Shown here piece after piece: positions 6,895 through 16,096 of a DNA stretch of 35,083 nt (position 1 is the stretch's first letter; every line of letters starts with the position of its first letter). Location of the stretch: positions 1 through 35,083 of the forward strand of contig DRMV01000028.1 of assembly GCA_011322445.1 (NCBI GenBank), given 5' to 3'. The stretch is from Chloroflexota bacterium. Lineage in GTDB: Bacteria; Chloroflexota; Anaerolineae; Anaerolineales; DRMV01. Made by a program: the position numbers and the translations under genes. Below the pieces are notes generated by a model, which was not told the DNA's origin, did no database searches, and saw only the letters and a program-made list of their open reading frames with translations.

Positions 6895-7050
6895 GCCTCC
6901 GCGGGATGCCTGGCAGGCAGCCTTCGCGAAACCCAACACCAAAGCATTTGGCAGTCAAGGCTTCATCTTCGGGCGCAACATCACGAGACTGCGGCGGCAC
7001 CCCGGCCACGGCTGGCGTGGCGCTCTTCGAGACAGGAAGCGGTTTGAAAT

Positions 7051-9090
7051 ATGGGCACTAAAAAATCTTCTTTTCACATCCCCGCCGAAAGGCTTTATCG
7101 TTTGGTGAGGGAACTCAACGCCGACCTGGAACTGCGCGCCGTCTTGAAACGGGCGATTGCCCTGACCCTGGAAACTGTGGGCGGGAACGCGGGTAGCATC
7201 ATTGTGGTGGATGAGAGCGGTCAGGTGCTCTCCGCGGCAATTTTGCAAGACGGCCGCCTTTACGATAACACGACGTTCCAGCTAAAAGCCATGCTGGGGC
7301 ACGGCCTGGCGGGGTGGGTTTTCCGCACGGGTGAAGCGGCTTTGGTGCCCGACACCTCGGCCGATGAGCGGTGGATGCCGATGTTGCGCGACGATGACGC
7401 CTCAGATCGCCGCTCGGCCATTTGTGTGCCGCTTGTGGTCAAGGATCAGCGAGTAGGCGTTTTTACGGTGGTGCATCCCCAGCCGCATGCTTTTACCGAA
7501 GAGCATTTGGCAGGGGTGCAGGCGATGGCCAACCTGGTAAGCCCGGTCGTGATGAACGCCTTGCTCTATGCTCAAAGCCGCCGCCAGGCGCGCTTGATGC
7601 GGGCCTGGGCGGAAAGCGCAATGGTCATTTCCGAGACGCTGGATGCGGCGCAAATTATCGAGCGCATGTTGGAACAGGTGGGGCGGGCGCTGCGCACTGA
7701 GGCCGTGGCTCTGGCTTTCCAGGACACGACCAGTGAGGTTTGGGTCGTGACCGACGCGGTGGGAGTGCTGAGCGACCGGTTGATGGGTGTGCGCTTGCCG
7801 GGTTCTTCTGCCGAGGCTGATGTGCCTCAATGCCCTTCCTTGGAGCCTTTGCGCACGTTGGGGGCGCGCGCCATGACCTGCGCCTTGCTCCCCATCGAGG
7901 AAGGCCCGGCAGGGGCGCTGATTGCTGTCAACCCCGTGGAAGGCCGTTTCCGCGACGATATGGTTTCGTTGCTGGAAGGCCTCGCTAATCTCACCGGTAC
8001 GGCCTTGCGCCATGCCCGGCTGTTTTCCGCACTGCGGGAAGCCCACGAGCAATATCGCGCCCTTTTCAATGACACACTGGACTGGATTTTCATCACTGAC
8101 CTGCACGGACGGGTCGTGGAAGCCAACAAGCGTGCCAAAGAGGATCTGGGCTACCGCTGGGAAACGTTGCGGGCCGGCACGCTGCCGATCACCGGCGTGC
8201 ACGACCTGCCTACCGGCATCTTGCCCGATGCCCTGGATGAAATTCCCGAGTCGCCCCCGCTGACGTATGAGTCGGAAGTGCACACTCCCGGCGACGAGCG
8301 TATTCCCGTCGAGGTGTACGTGCGGCGGGTGAGTTTCCGGGGGGCGCCGCACTTGCAGTGGATTTTGCGCGATATTACCGAGCGCAAGCGCCTTGATACC
8401 CTGCGTGACGACTTGCTCGCCATGCTTTACCATGACCTGCGAGCCCCCCTTTCCAGCATCGGCATGAGCCTGGAACTGCTGGAGCAGGCATGCACGAGCG
8501 GTGACGGCGATGCCCAGGAACTGATCAAGATCGCCCGCCGGGCGACGGCGCGCCTGGAGCGCCTGAGTTCGAACATGCTGGACCTGAGCCGTCTGGAAGC
8601 CGGGCAAATGCCCCTCAAACGCGAGGCGGTGCAGCCCCAAACGCTGATGAGTGAGGCCCTGGAAGTCATTGCGCCGCACGCCGAGCAGCGCCAGCAGACG
8701 GTGCGGCTGGAGCTTTCCGCCGACTTGCCGCCTGTGAGCGCCGACCGCGAGATGATTCGGCGGGTGCTCATCAACTTGTTGGAGAACGCGGTCAAATACT
8801 CGCCGCCCGGCTCGCACATTCGGGCTGGGGCGCGCCGGGAAGGCCCAATGGTGCGCTTCTGGGTGGCCGACAACGGGCCGGGCATCCCCAAGGAAGAGCA
8901 GGAACGCATTTTCCATAAGTACGACCGCGGCAGCGCCAAACGTGGCAAGGGGTTGGGGCTGGGGCTGGCTTTCGCCCGCCTGGCGGTTCAGGCCCACGGC
9001 GGCACCATTGGCGTGGAAAGCGAACCGGGCCAGGGGGCGTTGTTCTGCTTCACCTTGCCGGTGGCCGAGGAGGAAACGCCGTCGGCGTAG
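7051..9090 (+). CDS. Soluble hybrid sensor histidine kinase, GAF-GAF-PAS-HisKA-HATPase
   Basis: A 679-residue cytoplasmic kinase without membrane segments. A first GAF domain spans about 20-170, a second GAF-like domain about 195-330, and a PAS domain about 335-450 (ALFNDTLDWIFITDLHGRVVEAN, ending DITERKRLD). The phospho-acceptor His461 lies in LYHDLRAPLSS. The ATP-binding part has the N box LLENAVKYSPPG, DNGPGIP and GKGLGLGLA, so the kinase should be active. No receiver domain or response regulator gene is in the window, making it an orphan. GGAAG lies 12 bases ahead of the ATG. The next gene starts 38 bases downstream. The signal it senses is unknown. Confidence 0.92.
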   Translation: MGTKKSSFHIPAERLYRLVRELNADLELRAVLKRAIALTLETVGGNAGSIIVVDESGQVLSAAILQDGRLYDNTTFQLKAMLGHGLAGWVFRTGEAALVPDTSADERWMPMLRDDDASDRRSAICVPLVVKDQRVGVFTVVHPQPHAFTEEHLAGVQAMANLVSPVVMNALLYAQSRRQARLMRAWAESAMVISETLDAAQIIERMLEQVGRALRTEAVALAFQDTTSEVWVVTDAVGVLSDRLMGVRLPGSSAEADVPQCPSLEPLRTLGARAMTCALLPIEEGPAGALIAVNPVEGRFRDDMVSLLEGLANLTGTALRHARLFSALREAHEQYRALFNDTLDWIFITDLHGRVVEANKRAKEDLGYRWETLRAGTLPITGVHDLPTGILPDALDEIPESPPLTYESEVHTPGDERIPVEVYVRRVSFRGAPHLQWILRDITERKRLDTLRDDLLAMLYHDLRAPLSSIGMSLELLEQACTSGDGDAQELIKIARRATARLERLSSNMLDLSRLEAGQMPLKREAVQPQTLMSEALEVIAPHAEQRQQTVRLELSADLPPVSADREMIRRVLINLLENAVKYSPPGSHIRAGARREGPMVRFWVADNGPGIPKEEQERIFHKYDRGSAKRGKGLGLGLAFARLAVQAHGGTIGVESEPGQGALFCFTLPVAEEETPSA

Positions 9091-9128
9091 CGGTTCCGAA
9101 TTTACCCTTTCTGGAGGCAAAATCTCCC

Positions 9129-10013
9129 ATGCAAGAGATTGCGACCAATGTGTTTTTGCTCAATGACTATCGCGGCGTGGTGCCGGGTGTGATTGTGCGC
9201 AAGGAAGGCACGGTGTTGGTCGATTCCCCGCCGTGCCCGCAAGATAGCCGCCTGTGGCGCGCCCGTTGCCGCAACCTCGGCGACAGTTTGAACATGCTTC
9301 TCGTTTATCTGGATGCCCACGCCGACCGTACGTTGGGCGCGCGCATGTTAGAAGTGCCGGTGGTGGCGCACGAGCACACGGTGCAGGTCTTCCGCAACCG
9401 GGCGGCGATTTTTCGCGTCCAGGGCAACCCGCGCGGCGAGGCCTGGGAACGCTGTGCCCAGATTTCCAACATGCGTTGGGCGCCCCCCCAGATGGGCATT
9501 ACGCATCGTCTGGAAGTGTATTGGGATGAAGCGCCGATCATCATCGAGCACCACCCCGGGCCGCACCCGGGCGCGCTGTGGGTCATTTTGCCCGACCAGC
9601 AGGTGATCTTTGTGGGCGATGCGGTCACTGTGCATCAGCCGCCTTTCCTGGCGCATGCCGACCTGCCCCTTTGGATCGAAGCGATTGACCTGTTGCTCGC
9701 GCCCGACCATCGGGACTTCCTCATCGTCGGCGGGCGCGAAGGCTTGGTGCCCGGCTCGGCGCTGAGCCACATGCGCACTTTCCTGGAAACCACCCACCAG
9801 CGGCTGGAAGCCCTGGCCGCCCAAAAGGCCACGCCCGAAGACGCCGCGGCCCTGGCCCCCGACCTGCTGGCAATGTGGGATTTCGACAGCACCCACGAGC
9901 CGGACCTGGCCGATTTCTACCTTGCCCGGCTGCGTCAGGGTTTGCAGCGCTACTTTGCCGCGCGTTACGTCGCTCGCACCCACGGGCACCACACTCCCCA
10001 GAGGATGGACTGA
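9129..10013 (+). CDS. Metallo-beta-lactamase-fold protein with degenerate metal motif
   Basis: A 294-residue protein with the MBL layout: NVFLLNDYRGVVPGVIVRKEGTVLVDSPP (split: NVFLLNDYRG, VIVRKEGTVLVDSPP) as the opening beta-hairpin, then LDAHADRT where HxHxDH is expected, VVAHEHT, HHPGPHPGALWV and VIFVGDAVT. In the first motif the first and last histidines are Asp and Arg, so site 1 is altered while the central His/Asp, the GPHPG histidine and the GDAV aspartate remain. Catalysis with two metals is therefore doubtful. GGAGG lies 11 bases before the ATG, and the asparaginase gene starts one base after its stop. Function unknown. Confidence 0.75.
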   Translation: MQEIATNVFLLNDYRGVVPGVIVRKEGTVLVDSPPCPQDSRLWRARCRNLGDSLNMLLVYLDAHADRTLGARMLEVPVVAHEHTVQVFRNRAAIFRVQGNPRGEAWERCAQISNMRWAPPQMGITHRLEVYWDEAPIIIEHHPGPHPGALWVILPDQQVIFVGDAVTVHQPPFLAHADLPLWIEAIDLLLAPDHRDFLIVGGREGLVPGSALSHMRTFLETTHQRLEALAAQKATPEDAAALAPDLLAMWDFDSTHEPDLADFYLARLRQGLQRYFAARYVARTHGHHTPQRMD

Positions 10014-10014
10014 G

Positions 10015-11103
10015 ATGGCTCAACTTCTCGTCTGGGGCGACCACCCCGAACCGTGGCCGCCCTATCAGCCTGCCTACGAACTCACCCGTGGCGATGTGGT
10101 GGAAAGCATCCACGATGCCGCCATCGCCGTGGTCGATGCCCAGGGCAACCTGCTGGCTGCGCATGGCAACCCCTTCGTGTTCACTTACCTGCGCTCCTCG
10201 GCCAAACCCTTCCAGGCGCTGCCCTTCATTGAGGACGGCGGGCACAAGCATTTCGGCCTCACGCCTGAAGAGATCGCCATCATCTGCGCGTCGCATTCCG
10301 GCACCGACGAGCACGTCCGGGTGGTCAGCGGCATTCAAGCCAAAGTGGGCCTGCAGGAAAGCCAACTGCAATGCGGCGTCCACCCGCCCTATCACCAGCC
10401 CACCGCGGTGGCGCTGGAATGCCGCGGCGAAGCCCCCACCCCCAACCGCCACAACTGCTCCGGCAAGCACACCGGCATGTTGGCGCAGGCCGTCTTTCAC
10501 GGCTGGCCGACCGAAAATTACCTCGACATCGAGCATCCCGTGCAGCAGCGCATTTTGCACGCCTTTGCCGAAATGTGCGGGCTGGACGCCGAGGCCGTGC
10601 ACCTCGGCACCGACGGCTGCTCCGCGCCTAACTTTTCTCTGCCCCTCTACCACGCGGCCTACGCCTACGCCCGCCTGGCCGACCCGCGCGGCCTGCCGCC
10701 CCGTCGCGCGGCTGCGCTGGAAACCGTCTTCGCTGCGATGACCGGCAACCCCTTCATGGTGGGCGGCCCCGGGCGCTTTGACACCCGCTTCATGGAAGCC
10801 GCGGGCGGCACGATGCTTTCCAAAGCCGGGGCGGAAGCCTACCAGGGGCTGGCGCTCAAGCCGGGCGTGGTGCCCGGGGTGGAAAGCGGTGTGGGCATTG
10901 CCATCAAGATCGCTGATGGCGACGGCAAGGGTCGCGCCCACCCCGCAGTGGTGCTGGAAGTGCTGCGCCAACTCGGCGCGCTCGACGACGCGCTCGCGGA
11001 AGCCCTGGCCGACTTCGGCCCGCGGCTCACCCTCACCAACTGGCGCAAAATCCCCGTGGGCGAGGGCAGGCCATGCTTTACGCTGGAGGGCGAGATTGGC
11101 TGA
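10015..11103 (+). CDS. ansA: L-asparaginase of the Rhizobium etli (class 3) type
   Basis: A 362-residue enzyme of the asparaginase II family related to serine beta-lactamase-like amidohydrolases, unlike the E. coli threonine enzymes. Visible motifs are LRSSAKPFQALPF (the Ser-x-x-Lys pair), ASHSGTDEHV, NCSGKHTGML (the conserved Cys and Lys near the substrate) and DGCSAPNF, ending with GVESGVGIAIKIADGD. It would hydrolyse L-asparagine to aspartate and ammonia. ATG 10015 follows the previous stop by one base, with GAGGA upstream; an earlier in-frame ATG at 9922 would overlap the MBL gene by 92 bases. The TTG start of the endonuclease III gene overlaps its end. Annotation of the family is secure, activity is inferred. 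Confidence 0.85.
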   Translation: MAQLLVWGDHPEPWPPYQPAYELTRGDVVESIHDAAIAVVDAQGNLLAAHGNPFVFTYLRSSAKPFQALPFIEDGGHKHFGLTPEEIAIICASHSGTDEHVRVVSGIQAKVGLQESQLQCGVHPPYHQPTAVALECRGEAPTPNRHNCSGKHTGMLAQAVFHGWPTENYLDIEHPVQQRILHAFAEMCGLDAEAVHLGTDGCSAPNFSLPLYHAAYAYARLADPRGLPPRRAAALETVFAAMTGNPFMVGGPGRFDTRFMEAAGGTMLSKAGAEAYQGLALKPGVVPGVESGVGIAIKIADGDGKGRAHPAVVLEVLRQLGALDDALAEALADFGPRLTLTNWRKIPVGEGRPCFTLEGEIG

Positions 11104-11803
11104 GCGCGAAAAAGCCGCCTTCCCTCCGCCGGAAGCCCTGCGCCCCAAAGCCCTGGAAGTGCACCGCCGCCTGCTGGCCCACTTCGGCGAGCCGGTCTGG
11201 CGGCAGCCCCTGCCCCCGCTGGACGAACTGGTCTCCACTATCCTTTCCCAAAACACCAACGACAACAACCGCGACCGCGCCTTCTTCGCCCTCAAGGCCC
11301 GCTACCCTTCGTGGGAAGCCGTGCGTGATGCCCCCACCGAGGAAGTCATCGAAACCATCCGCCCGGCGGGGCTGGCGAATCAGAAGGGGCCGCGCATCCA
11401 AAACGTGCTGCGGCAAATCACCGCCGAGCAGGGGTGGCTCACCTTAGATTACCTCTCGGAGATGCCGCCCGACGAAGCCAAACGCCACCTCACCCGCTTC
11501 AAAGGCGTGGGGCCGAAAACCGCGGCCATCGTGCTGCAATTTTCCTTAGGCAAGCCCGCCTTCCCGGTGGACACCCACATCTACCGCGTCACCGGCAGGT
11601 TGGGCTTGCGCCCGCCCAAAATGAGCCGCGAAGCCGCGCATGATTTTCTCGAAAAAGTCTTCCCGCCCGAAACCTACTACGACGCCCACCTCAACCTGAT
11701 TCGCTTGGGGCGGGAAATCTGCACCGCCCGCAAGCCGCACTGCGCCGAGTGCCCGTTGCGCGACCTGTGCGACTTTGCCCGACAGCAGGAGGTTTCCCCA
11801 TGA
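11096..11803 (+). CDS. nth: Endonuclease III family DNA glycosylase/AP lyase
   Basis: A 235-residue base-excision repair enzyme. The helix-hairpin-helix FKGVGPKTAAIVLQF holds catalytic Lys141, and PVDTHIYRV holds Asp159; their 18-residue spacing equals that of Lys120/Asp138 in E. coli Nth. The 4Fe-4S loop is complete, with C-x6-C-x2-C-x5-C (CTARKPHCAECPLRDLC). The unusual TTG start at 11096 is chosen because GGAGGG ends five bases before it and no in-frame ATG gives a sensible N-terminus. It overlaps the asparaginase stop by 8 bases and the next kinase start by 4 bases, which implies translational coupling. Confidence 0.93.
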   Translation: MAEREKAAFPPPEALRPKALEVHRRLLAHFGEPVWRQPLPPLDELVSTILSQNTNDNNRDRAFFALKARYPSWEAVRDAPTEEVIETIRPAGLANQKGPRIQNVLRQITAEQGWLTLDYLSEMPPDEAKRHLTRFKGVGPKTAAIVLQFSLGKPAFPVDTHIYRVTGRLGLRPPKMSREAAHDFLEKVFPPETYYDAHLNLIRLGREICTARKPHCAECPLRDLCDFARQQEVSP

Positions 11804-12753
11804 CCGACTGGCTGGAAATTCTGACCGCCGAGGGGGTGCCCTGGGCGCTGTATGATGCCCGGGGCCAGAGGCTTGCGGCTGCCGAAGCCGAGAATGTCCC
11901 TGCTGCTCCCCCGGCGGGTGTGCCCTGGCCGCCGTCCGCGCCCACCGAGGCCGAGTGCCCCGGCGTGGCGCCTTGCCGCCTGTACCCCCTGGAAGACGGG
12001 CGGGTGTTGGTCGTGTGGGGGGCTTCCCGCCGCAGTCTGGCCGCCGCGCTGGAAGCCGAGCGCGCCCGCCTGCCGAAATTCATTTCCACCCTCACCCACG
12101 AACTGCGCCTGCCGCTGACCTCCATCAAAGGCTATGCCGACCTGCTGGTCAAGGGCGTGATGGGGCCGGTCAGCGAGCAACAGGCGCAGTTCCTTGGCGT
12201 CATCCGCAACAATGTGGAGCGCATGGCCACGCTCATCGAGCGGGTTTCCGAAATGGGCAAACTGGAATCGGGACGCCTGCGCCCGAAACGCGAGCCGCTG
12301 GCCCTCAAGCAGGCGGTGGAAGCCGTGGTGGCGAAATACCGCCCGCTGTGCGAAGAGAAGGGGCAGACTCTGGAAGCCGACCTGCCTTCTGGCCTGCCGG
12401 TGGTGTTGGGCGATACGGCGCGGGTGGTGCAAATTCTGGAGGCGCTGCTCGACAACGCCCACAAATACGCCCCCGAGGGTGGGCACATCCGTGTGCACGC
12501 CGCGGCGACGGAAGGCGGCGTGCAGGTCACGGTGTGCGACGATGGCCCCGGCATTGCCCCGGAAGACGCGCCGCGCGTGTTCGAGGCTTTCTTCCGCTCC
12601 GAAATTCCCGAAGTGCGCGAACACCCCGGCTGGGGGCTTTCGCTGCATGTGGCGAAGCAACTGGCGGAGGGCATGGGCGGGGCGCTGGGCTTTGACGCGC
12701 ATCCCGAAGGCGGCGTGTGCTTCTGGCTGCGGCTGCAGGCGGCTGAGGGTTGA
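11800..12753 (+). CDS. Short cytoplasmic sensor histidine kinase
   Basis: A 317-residue orphan kinase. Residues 1-80 form a small N-terminal region without recognisable sensor motif, rich in Ala and Pro. HisKA follows with [19 protein letters not shown] (His in the H box), then the N box [20 protein letters not shown] and a short G2 motif [10 protein letters not shown]. There is no transmembrane segment, so any signal must be cytoplasmic or come from a partner. The ATG overlaps the nth stop (ATGA) and is preceded by GGAGG. No response regulator is nearby. It is the second orphan kinase in this five-gene run. Confidence 0.88.
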   Translation: MTDWLEILTAEGVPWALYDARGQRLAAAEAENVPAAPPAGVPWPPSAPTEAECPGVAPCRLYPLEDGRVLVVWGASRRSLAAALEAERARLPKFISTLTHELRLPLTSIKGYADLLVKGVMGPVSEQQAQFLGVIRNNVERMATLIERVSEMGKLESGRLRPKREPLALKQAVEAVVAKYRPLCEEKGQTLEADLPSGLPVVLGDTARVVQILEALLDNAHKYAPEGGHIRVHAAATEGGVQVTVCDDGPGIAPEDAPRVFEAFFRSEIPEVREHPGWGLSLHVAKQLAEGMGGALGFDAHPEGGVCFWLRLQAAEG

Positions 12754-12771
12754 GCGGCTTCCCTTCAGGTG

Positions 12772-12780
12772 TGCTATCAT
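12772..12780 (+). promoter_or_regulatory. Extended -10 promoter of the GT2 gene (leaderless)
   Basis: TG-C-TATCAT is an extended -10 element ending eight bases before the ATG at 12789. TTGAGC lies 19 bases upstream at 12750. No Shine-Dalgarno is present, so a leaderless message is likely. Confidence 0.5.
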
Positions 12781-12788
12781 TGCCCCCT

Positions 12789-13568
12789 ATGAGCGATTTA
12801 CCCCTGGTCACCATTGTCACGCCTTCGTATAACCAGGCGCGTTTTCTGGAAGCCACCATCCAGTCGGTGCTTGCGCAAGATTACCCGCGCGTGGAATACA
12901 TCATCGTGGATGGCGGCTCCACCGATGGCAGCGTGGATATCATCCGCCGCTACGCCGACCGCTTAGCGTGGTGGGTTTCGGAACCGGACCGCGGCCAGAC
13001 CGACGCCATCAACAAGGGCTTTGCCCGCGCTCGCGGTGCAATTCTGGCCTGGCTGAACTCCGACGATACCTACGAGCCGCACGCCGTCCGCGAGGCGGTG
13101 GCTTTCCTGCAGGCGCACCCCGACGTGGGACTGGTGTATGGCGATGCCAACTACATTGACGAGCACGGGCGCGTCATCGGGCGCTTTCCCGCGGCGCAGA
13201 CCGATTACCGCAAACTGCGGCGCGGTTATGTCCACATTCCTCAGCAGGCGGCGTTTTTTCGCACCGACCTCTGGCGGCAGGTCGGGCCGTTGGACCCTAC
13301 TTTTTACTTTGCGATGGATTACGACCTGTGGGTGCGGCTGGCAAAGGTGAGCGAAGTGCGCTATGTGCCCCGGCTGTGGGCTAATTTTCGCATCCACGGC
13401 GACGCCAAAACCATCAAAGACGACGACCGCTGCTGGCCGGAGATGCTGCGGGTGCACTTTCGGGAAGGCGGCGGCTATCTGTCGCCGATTGTGGCAAAAT
13501 ACTACTTGCGGAAGGCTTTGGCGCCCGCCCTGCGCCTGCGCTGGCAGTGGCGCTTGCGCGGGCGATGA
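12789..13568 (+). CDS. Family 2 glycosyltransferase
   Basis: A 259-residue GT-A fold transferase. It opens with [20 protein letters not shown], followed by [12 protein letters not shown], the DxD-like motif NSDD near residue 95 that binds the metal and nucleotide sugar, and an acceptor-side [10 protein letters not shown], which resembles the ED(Y/F)D-type catalytic-base motif. No membrane helix is present. It heads a surface polysaccharide operon with the Wzz-like and ligase/polymerase genes and presumably adds a sugar to a lipid-linked chain on the cytoplasmic face. ATG 12789 begins at the conserved N-terminus and just after an extended -10 box. Donor and acceptor sugars are unknown. Confidence 0.9.
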   Translation: MSDLPLVTIVTPSYNQARFLEATIQSVLAQDYPRVEYIIVDGGSTDGSVDIIRRYADRLAWWVSEPDRGQTDAINKGFARARGAILAWLNSDDTYEPHAVREAVAFLQAHPDVGLVYGDANYIDEHGRVIGRFPAAQTDYRKLRRGYVHIPQQAAFFRTDLWRQVGPLDPTFYFAMDYDLWVRLAKVSEVRYVPRLWANFRIHGDAKTIKDDDRCWPEMLRVHFREGGGYLSPIVAKYYLRKALAPALRLRWQWRLRGR

Positions 13569-13578
13569 GGAGGTGGCT

Positions 13579-14685
13579 GTGAAAACCTGGCGCTTGGCAA
13601 CGATGGGACGCTGGCTGTTGCGGCACTGGCTCCTCGGCGTGCCGCTGATGGTGGTAGGGGCGCTTCTGGGCGCGGCGCTGGTGCGCTGGGCCTTCCCCAC
13701 GCCCTATTGGGCCGACAGCACGCTGTATGTGGGCTTCAACGCCGATGCCGTGCTGCGCTACCCCGAAGATTACAAGAACTGGGAACTCACCCAACTGGAC
13801 GGTTTTGTGACCTCGCAGGCCGTGTTGCAGCCGGTGCTGGAAGCCCTCGCGGCGAGCGGCGATGCTTACTGGAAGGATTGGACGCTGGACGACCTGGCGG
13901 CGCACTTGCAGCCGCGCTGGTTTACCGCCGGTGAGTGGCACTTGCACGCCACCGCCGACACACCCCGCCATGCGACCTTCCTGGCGGCGGTGTGGGGCAA
14001 GGTGGCGTTGGATAAAATCCATGCGGCCATTCAGGAAGGCGAGCGGTTTCTCGCCGCCGACCGCCGCTGGCGGATGCTGGAAACCCGCCGCGAAGCGGCA
14101 GAGGCCGCGCGTGCCCGTTTGCAGGTGGCGCGCAAGGCGTTGGAAGGCTGGCTCGACCGCCTGGAGGCTGGCAATGTTGCCGTGACGGCCGCCGACCGCG
14201 CCGAGATGGCTTATTGGGCTTCGTTTGCGGAATTCCCCGAGGGGGGGCAGGTGCAGCCTTTGCCTTCGGAAGGCGCGACCGTGGCAGATTATCGCGCCTG
14301 GGGTGAGGCCGTGTTGCGGCAAATGGCTGCTGCTGACCAGGCCTGGCAGGCTGAACTGGACGACATTGCCGCCGCACAGCAGCAGGCCGCCGCGGCGCGC
14401 GAAGCCGCGCGCAAACTTTCGGCGGGCATTTCGGCCGAGTGGCAGGCGGCCCTGGCCGCCGATATGCCCGGCAATGCCGCTTTGGAGGCCGAAGAGCCCG
14501 GCTTTTGGGCCAACCTGGCCGCTTCGGCGACGGGGTTGAAGCCGCAGGCGCATGCGGTTTATACCTGGAAGGATGGCGCAGCGGTGGGTGCGCTGGCGGG
14601 CCTGTTGCTCTGGATGGCCTGGGCGCTGCTGGCGGCTTTGTGGCAGGGCGAGCGGGCCTTTGGCGAGGGGGAGGGCGATGCGTAA
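13579..14685 (+). CDS. Wzz-like polysaccharide co-polymerase (chain-length type)
   Basis: A 368-residue membrane protein with two membrane segments, near residues 15-35 and 335-360. The long extracytoplasmic middle contains a charged, Ala-rich coiled-coil region (about 150-290). This two-helix hairpin design is that of chain-length determinants and the membrane part of tyrosine-kinase co-polymerases, but there is no kinase domain or clear Wzz Pro-Gly motif, so the call rests on topology and context. GTG 13579 has GGAGG five bases upstream. Its stop overlaps the ligase gene by 8 bases. Together they would set the length of a polymer made with the GT2 enzyme. Confidence 0.65.
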   Translation: MKTWRLATMGRWLLRHWLLGVPLMVVGALLGAALVRWAFPTPYWADSTLYVGFNADAVLRYPEDYKNWELTQLDGFVTSQAVLQPVLEALAASGDAYWKDWTLDDLAAHLQPRWFTAGEWHLHATADTPRHATFLAAVWGKVALDKIHAAIQEGERFLAADRRWRMLETRREAAEAARARLQVARKALEGWLDRLEAGNVAVTAADRAEMAYWASFAEFPEGGQVQPLPSEGATVADYRAWGEAVLRQMAAADQAWQAELDDIAAAQQQAAAAREAARKLSAGISAEWQAALAADMPGNAALEAEEPGFWANLAASATGLKPQAHAVYTWKDGAAVGALAGLLLWMAWALLAALWQGERAFGEGEGDA

Positions 14686-16093
14686 ACAGGTGTGGGAGCG
14701 CATCCGTTGGGGACTGTGGGTGCTGCTGCTTTTGGGGCTGCCCATCAGCAGTTTTGCCTATTTCCCCAAGGCGATTGGCGGCGGCGCGCAGGTGCGGCCT
14801 TTTGCGCTCTACCCGCTCATCGTGCTGGCGATTTTCGTGACGCTGCCCGCCCTCTTTCGCCGTCGCTTGCCCCTCAGCGCGGCGTGGCTGGGCCTGTTTG
14901 TGATGGTGGCGGTGCTGGCGTCGGCGCTGTTCCTCTTTCGCGACCTGCCGCCGGTGAACGGCGTGCGCCCGCCGGCGCGGGTGGTGCGCGGCTTCATTAC
15001 CCTGGTCATTGGCGCCGCGTTTTACCTCACCGTGGCGCTTTTTCCCCGCTCGTGGGAAGACCTGCGCCGCACCCTGCGATGGCTTTACGCAGCCCTGGCG
15101 TGGGCGCTGGCTTGGGGTACGTTCCAAATCGGTTATGTTTTGACCCATTCCTACGCCTGGTATTTGAAGGCCAATCACCTGCAGCGGCTGATTTCCAGCC
15201 GCGATTTGCTCACCCGCCGCATCTCCGGCCCCGCGTATGAGCCGAACTGGTTTGCCTCGCAGTTGTTGCTGGTGTTCCTGCCCTGGCTGCTGGCTTCGGT
15301 GCTTACCGGGCGCAGCCTGTTTCGCTTGCGCTGGCGCTGGGTGACGGTGGAACTGGCCCTGACCGTGTGGGCGTTTGTGGTGTTGTTGTTCACCTATTCG
15401 CGGGCGGGTTTGGCGATGGCCGGGGGCATGCTCGCCCTGGCTGTCTTCCTGCGCCCCTCGGAACGCTTTTCAATGAAGGCGCGCCTGCTCAGCCTGGCCG
15501 GGTTGGGGGTGGTGGCGGTGGCTGCCCTGGCTGTGTTGGGGAAGATCAACCCTTACTTCGCCCGTTTGTGGACGGCGGCAGGACAGCCTTTGGAAAAATA
15601 TGTCTTCATGTTGGGGATGCAGGGGCGTTTTTCGTACTGGCAGGCCGCGTATGCAGTTTATCAACAGCACCCGTGGCTGGGCGTCGGGCTGGGAAATTTT
15701 GCCTTTTACTTTGCCCAGGCTGTGCATCCCAAGCCGTTGGGCGGCTTGGATACCGAACTGCTCAAGGTGCTGCTCCCCGGGTCGGGCTATGGGCTGGTGA
15801 CGCCGAAAAACCTTTACGTGCGCCTGCTTGCGGAAACCGGGCTGGTGGGCTTTGTGACGTTTATGGCTTTCTGGCAGGGTGTGTTTCGAGATGGGGTGCA
15901 GTTGTTTGTTGCGGGCGGTGAAGAAAGTTTCTGGGGGCTGGGTGCCATTTTGGGCTTCGCCGCGCTGTTGCTTTATGGCCTTTCGTTTGGTTCATTCGCC
16001 GTGGCCAGCATGTGGGTATTCCTGGGGCTGGTGACAGCGGCTGCGCTGGTGGCGCGGGCTTCTCGTGAGCCTGCTGCCGTGGAAAAGGGATAA
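14678..16093 (+). CDS. O-antigen ligase/polymerase family membrane protein
   Basis: A 471-residue polytopic membrane protein with about 10-12 hydrophobic segments. Features of the Wzy/WaaL (O-antigen ligase) superfamily are the RISGPAYEPNWFAS region, FTYSRAG at the end of a helix, a large outside loop from about residue 300 (KYVFMLGMQGRFSYWQAAYAV, split: KYVFMLGMQG, RFSYWQAAYAV), HPWLGVGLGNF, and TPKNLYVRLLAETG. The family joins undecaprenyl-linked glycans to an acceptor or polymerises them outside the membrane. In an organism without LPS the acceptor would be another surface molecule. Its start overlaps the Wzz-like gene, and the metallopeptidase starts 3 bases after its stop. Confidence 0.82.
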   Translation: MRKQVWERIRWGLWVLLLLGLPISSFAYFPKAIGGGAQVRPFALYPLIVLAIFVTLPALFRRRLPLSAAWLGLFVMVAVLASALFLFRDLPPVNGVRPPARVVRGFITLVIGAAFYLTVALFPRSWEDLRRTLRWLYAALAWALAWGTFQIGYVLTHSYAWYLKANHLQRLISSRDLLTRRISGPAYEPNWFASQLLLVFLPWLLASVLTGRSLFRLRWRWVTVELALTVWAFVVLLFTYSRAGLAMAGGMLALAVFLRPSERFSMKARLLSLAGLGVVAVAALAVLGKINPYFARLWTAAGQPLEKYVFMLGMQGRFSYWQAAYAVYQQHPWLGVGLGNFAFYFAQAVHPKPLGGLDTELLKVLLPGSGYGLVTPKNLYVRLLAETGLVGFVTFMAFWQGVFRDGVQLFVAGGEESFWGLGAILGFAALLLYGLSFGSFAVASMWVFLGLVTAAALVARASREPAAVEKG

Positions 16094-16096
16094 ACG

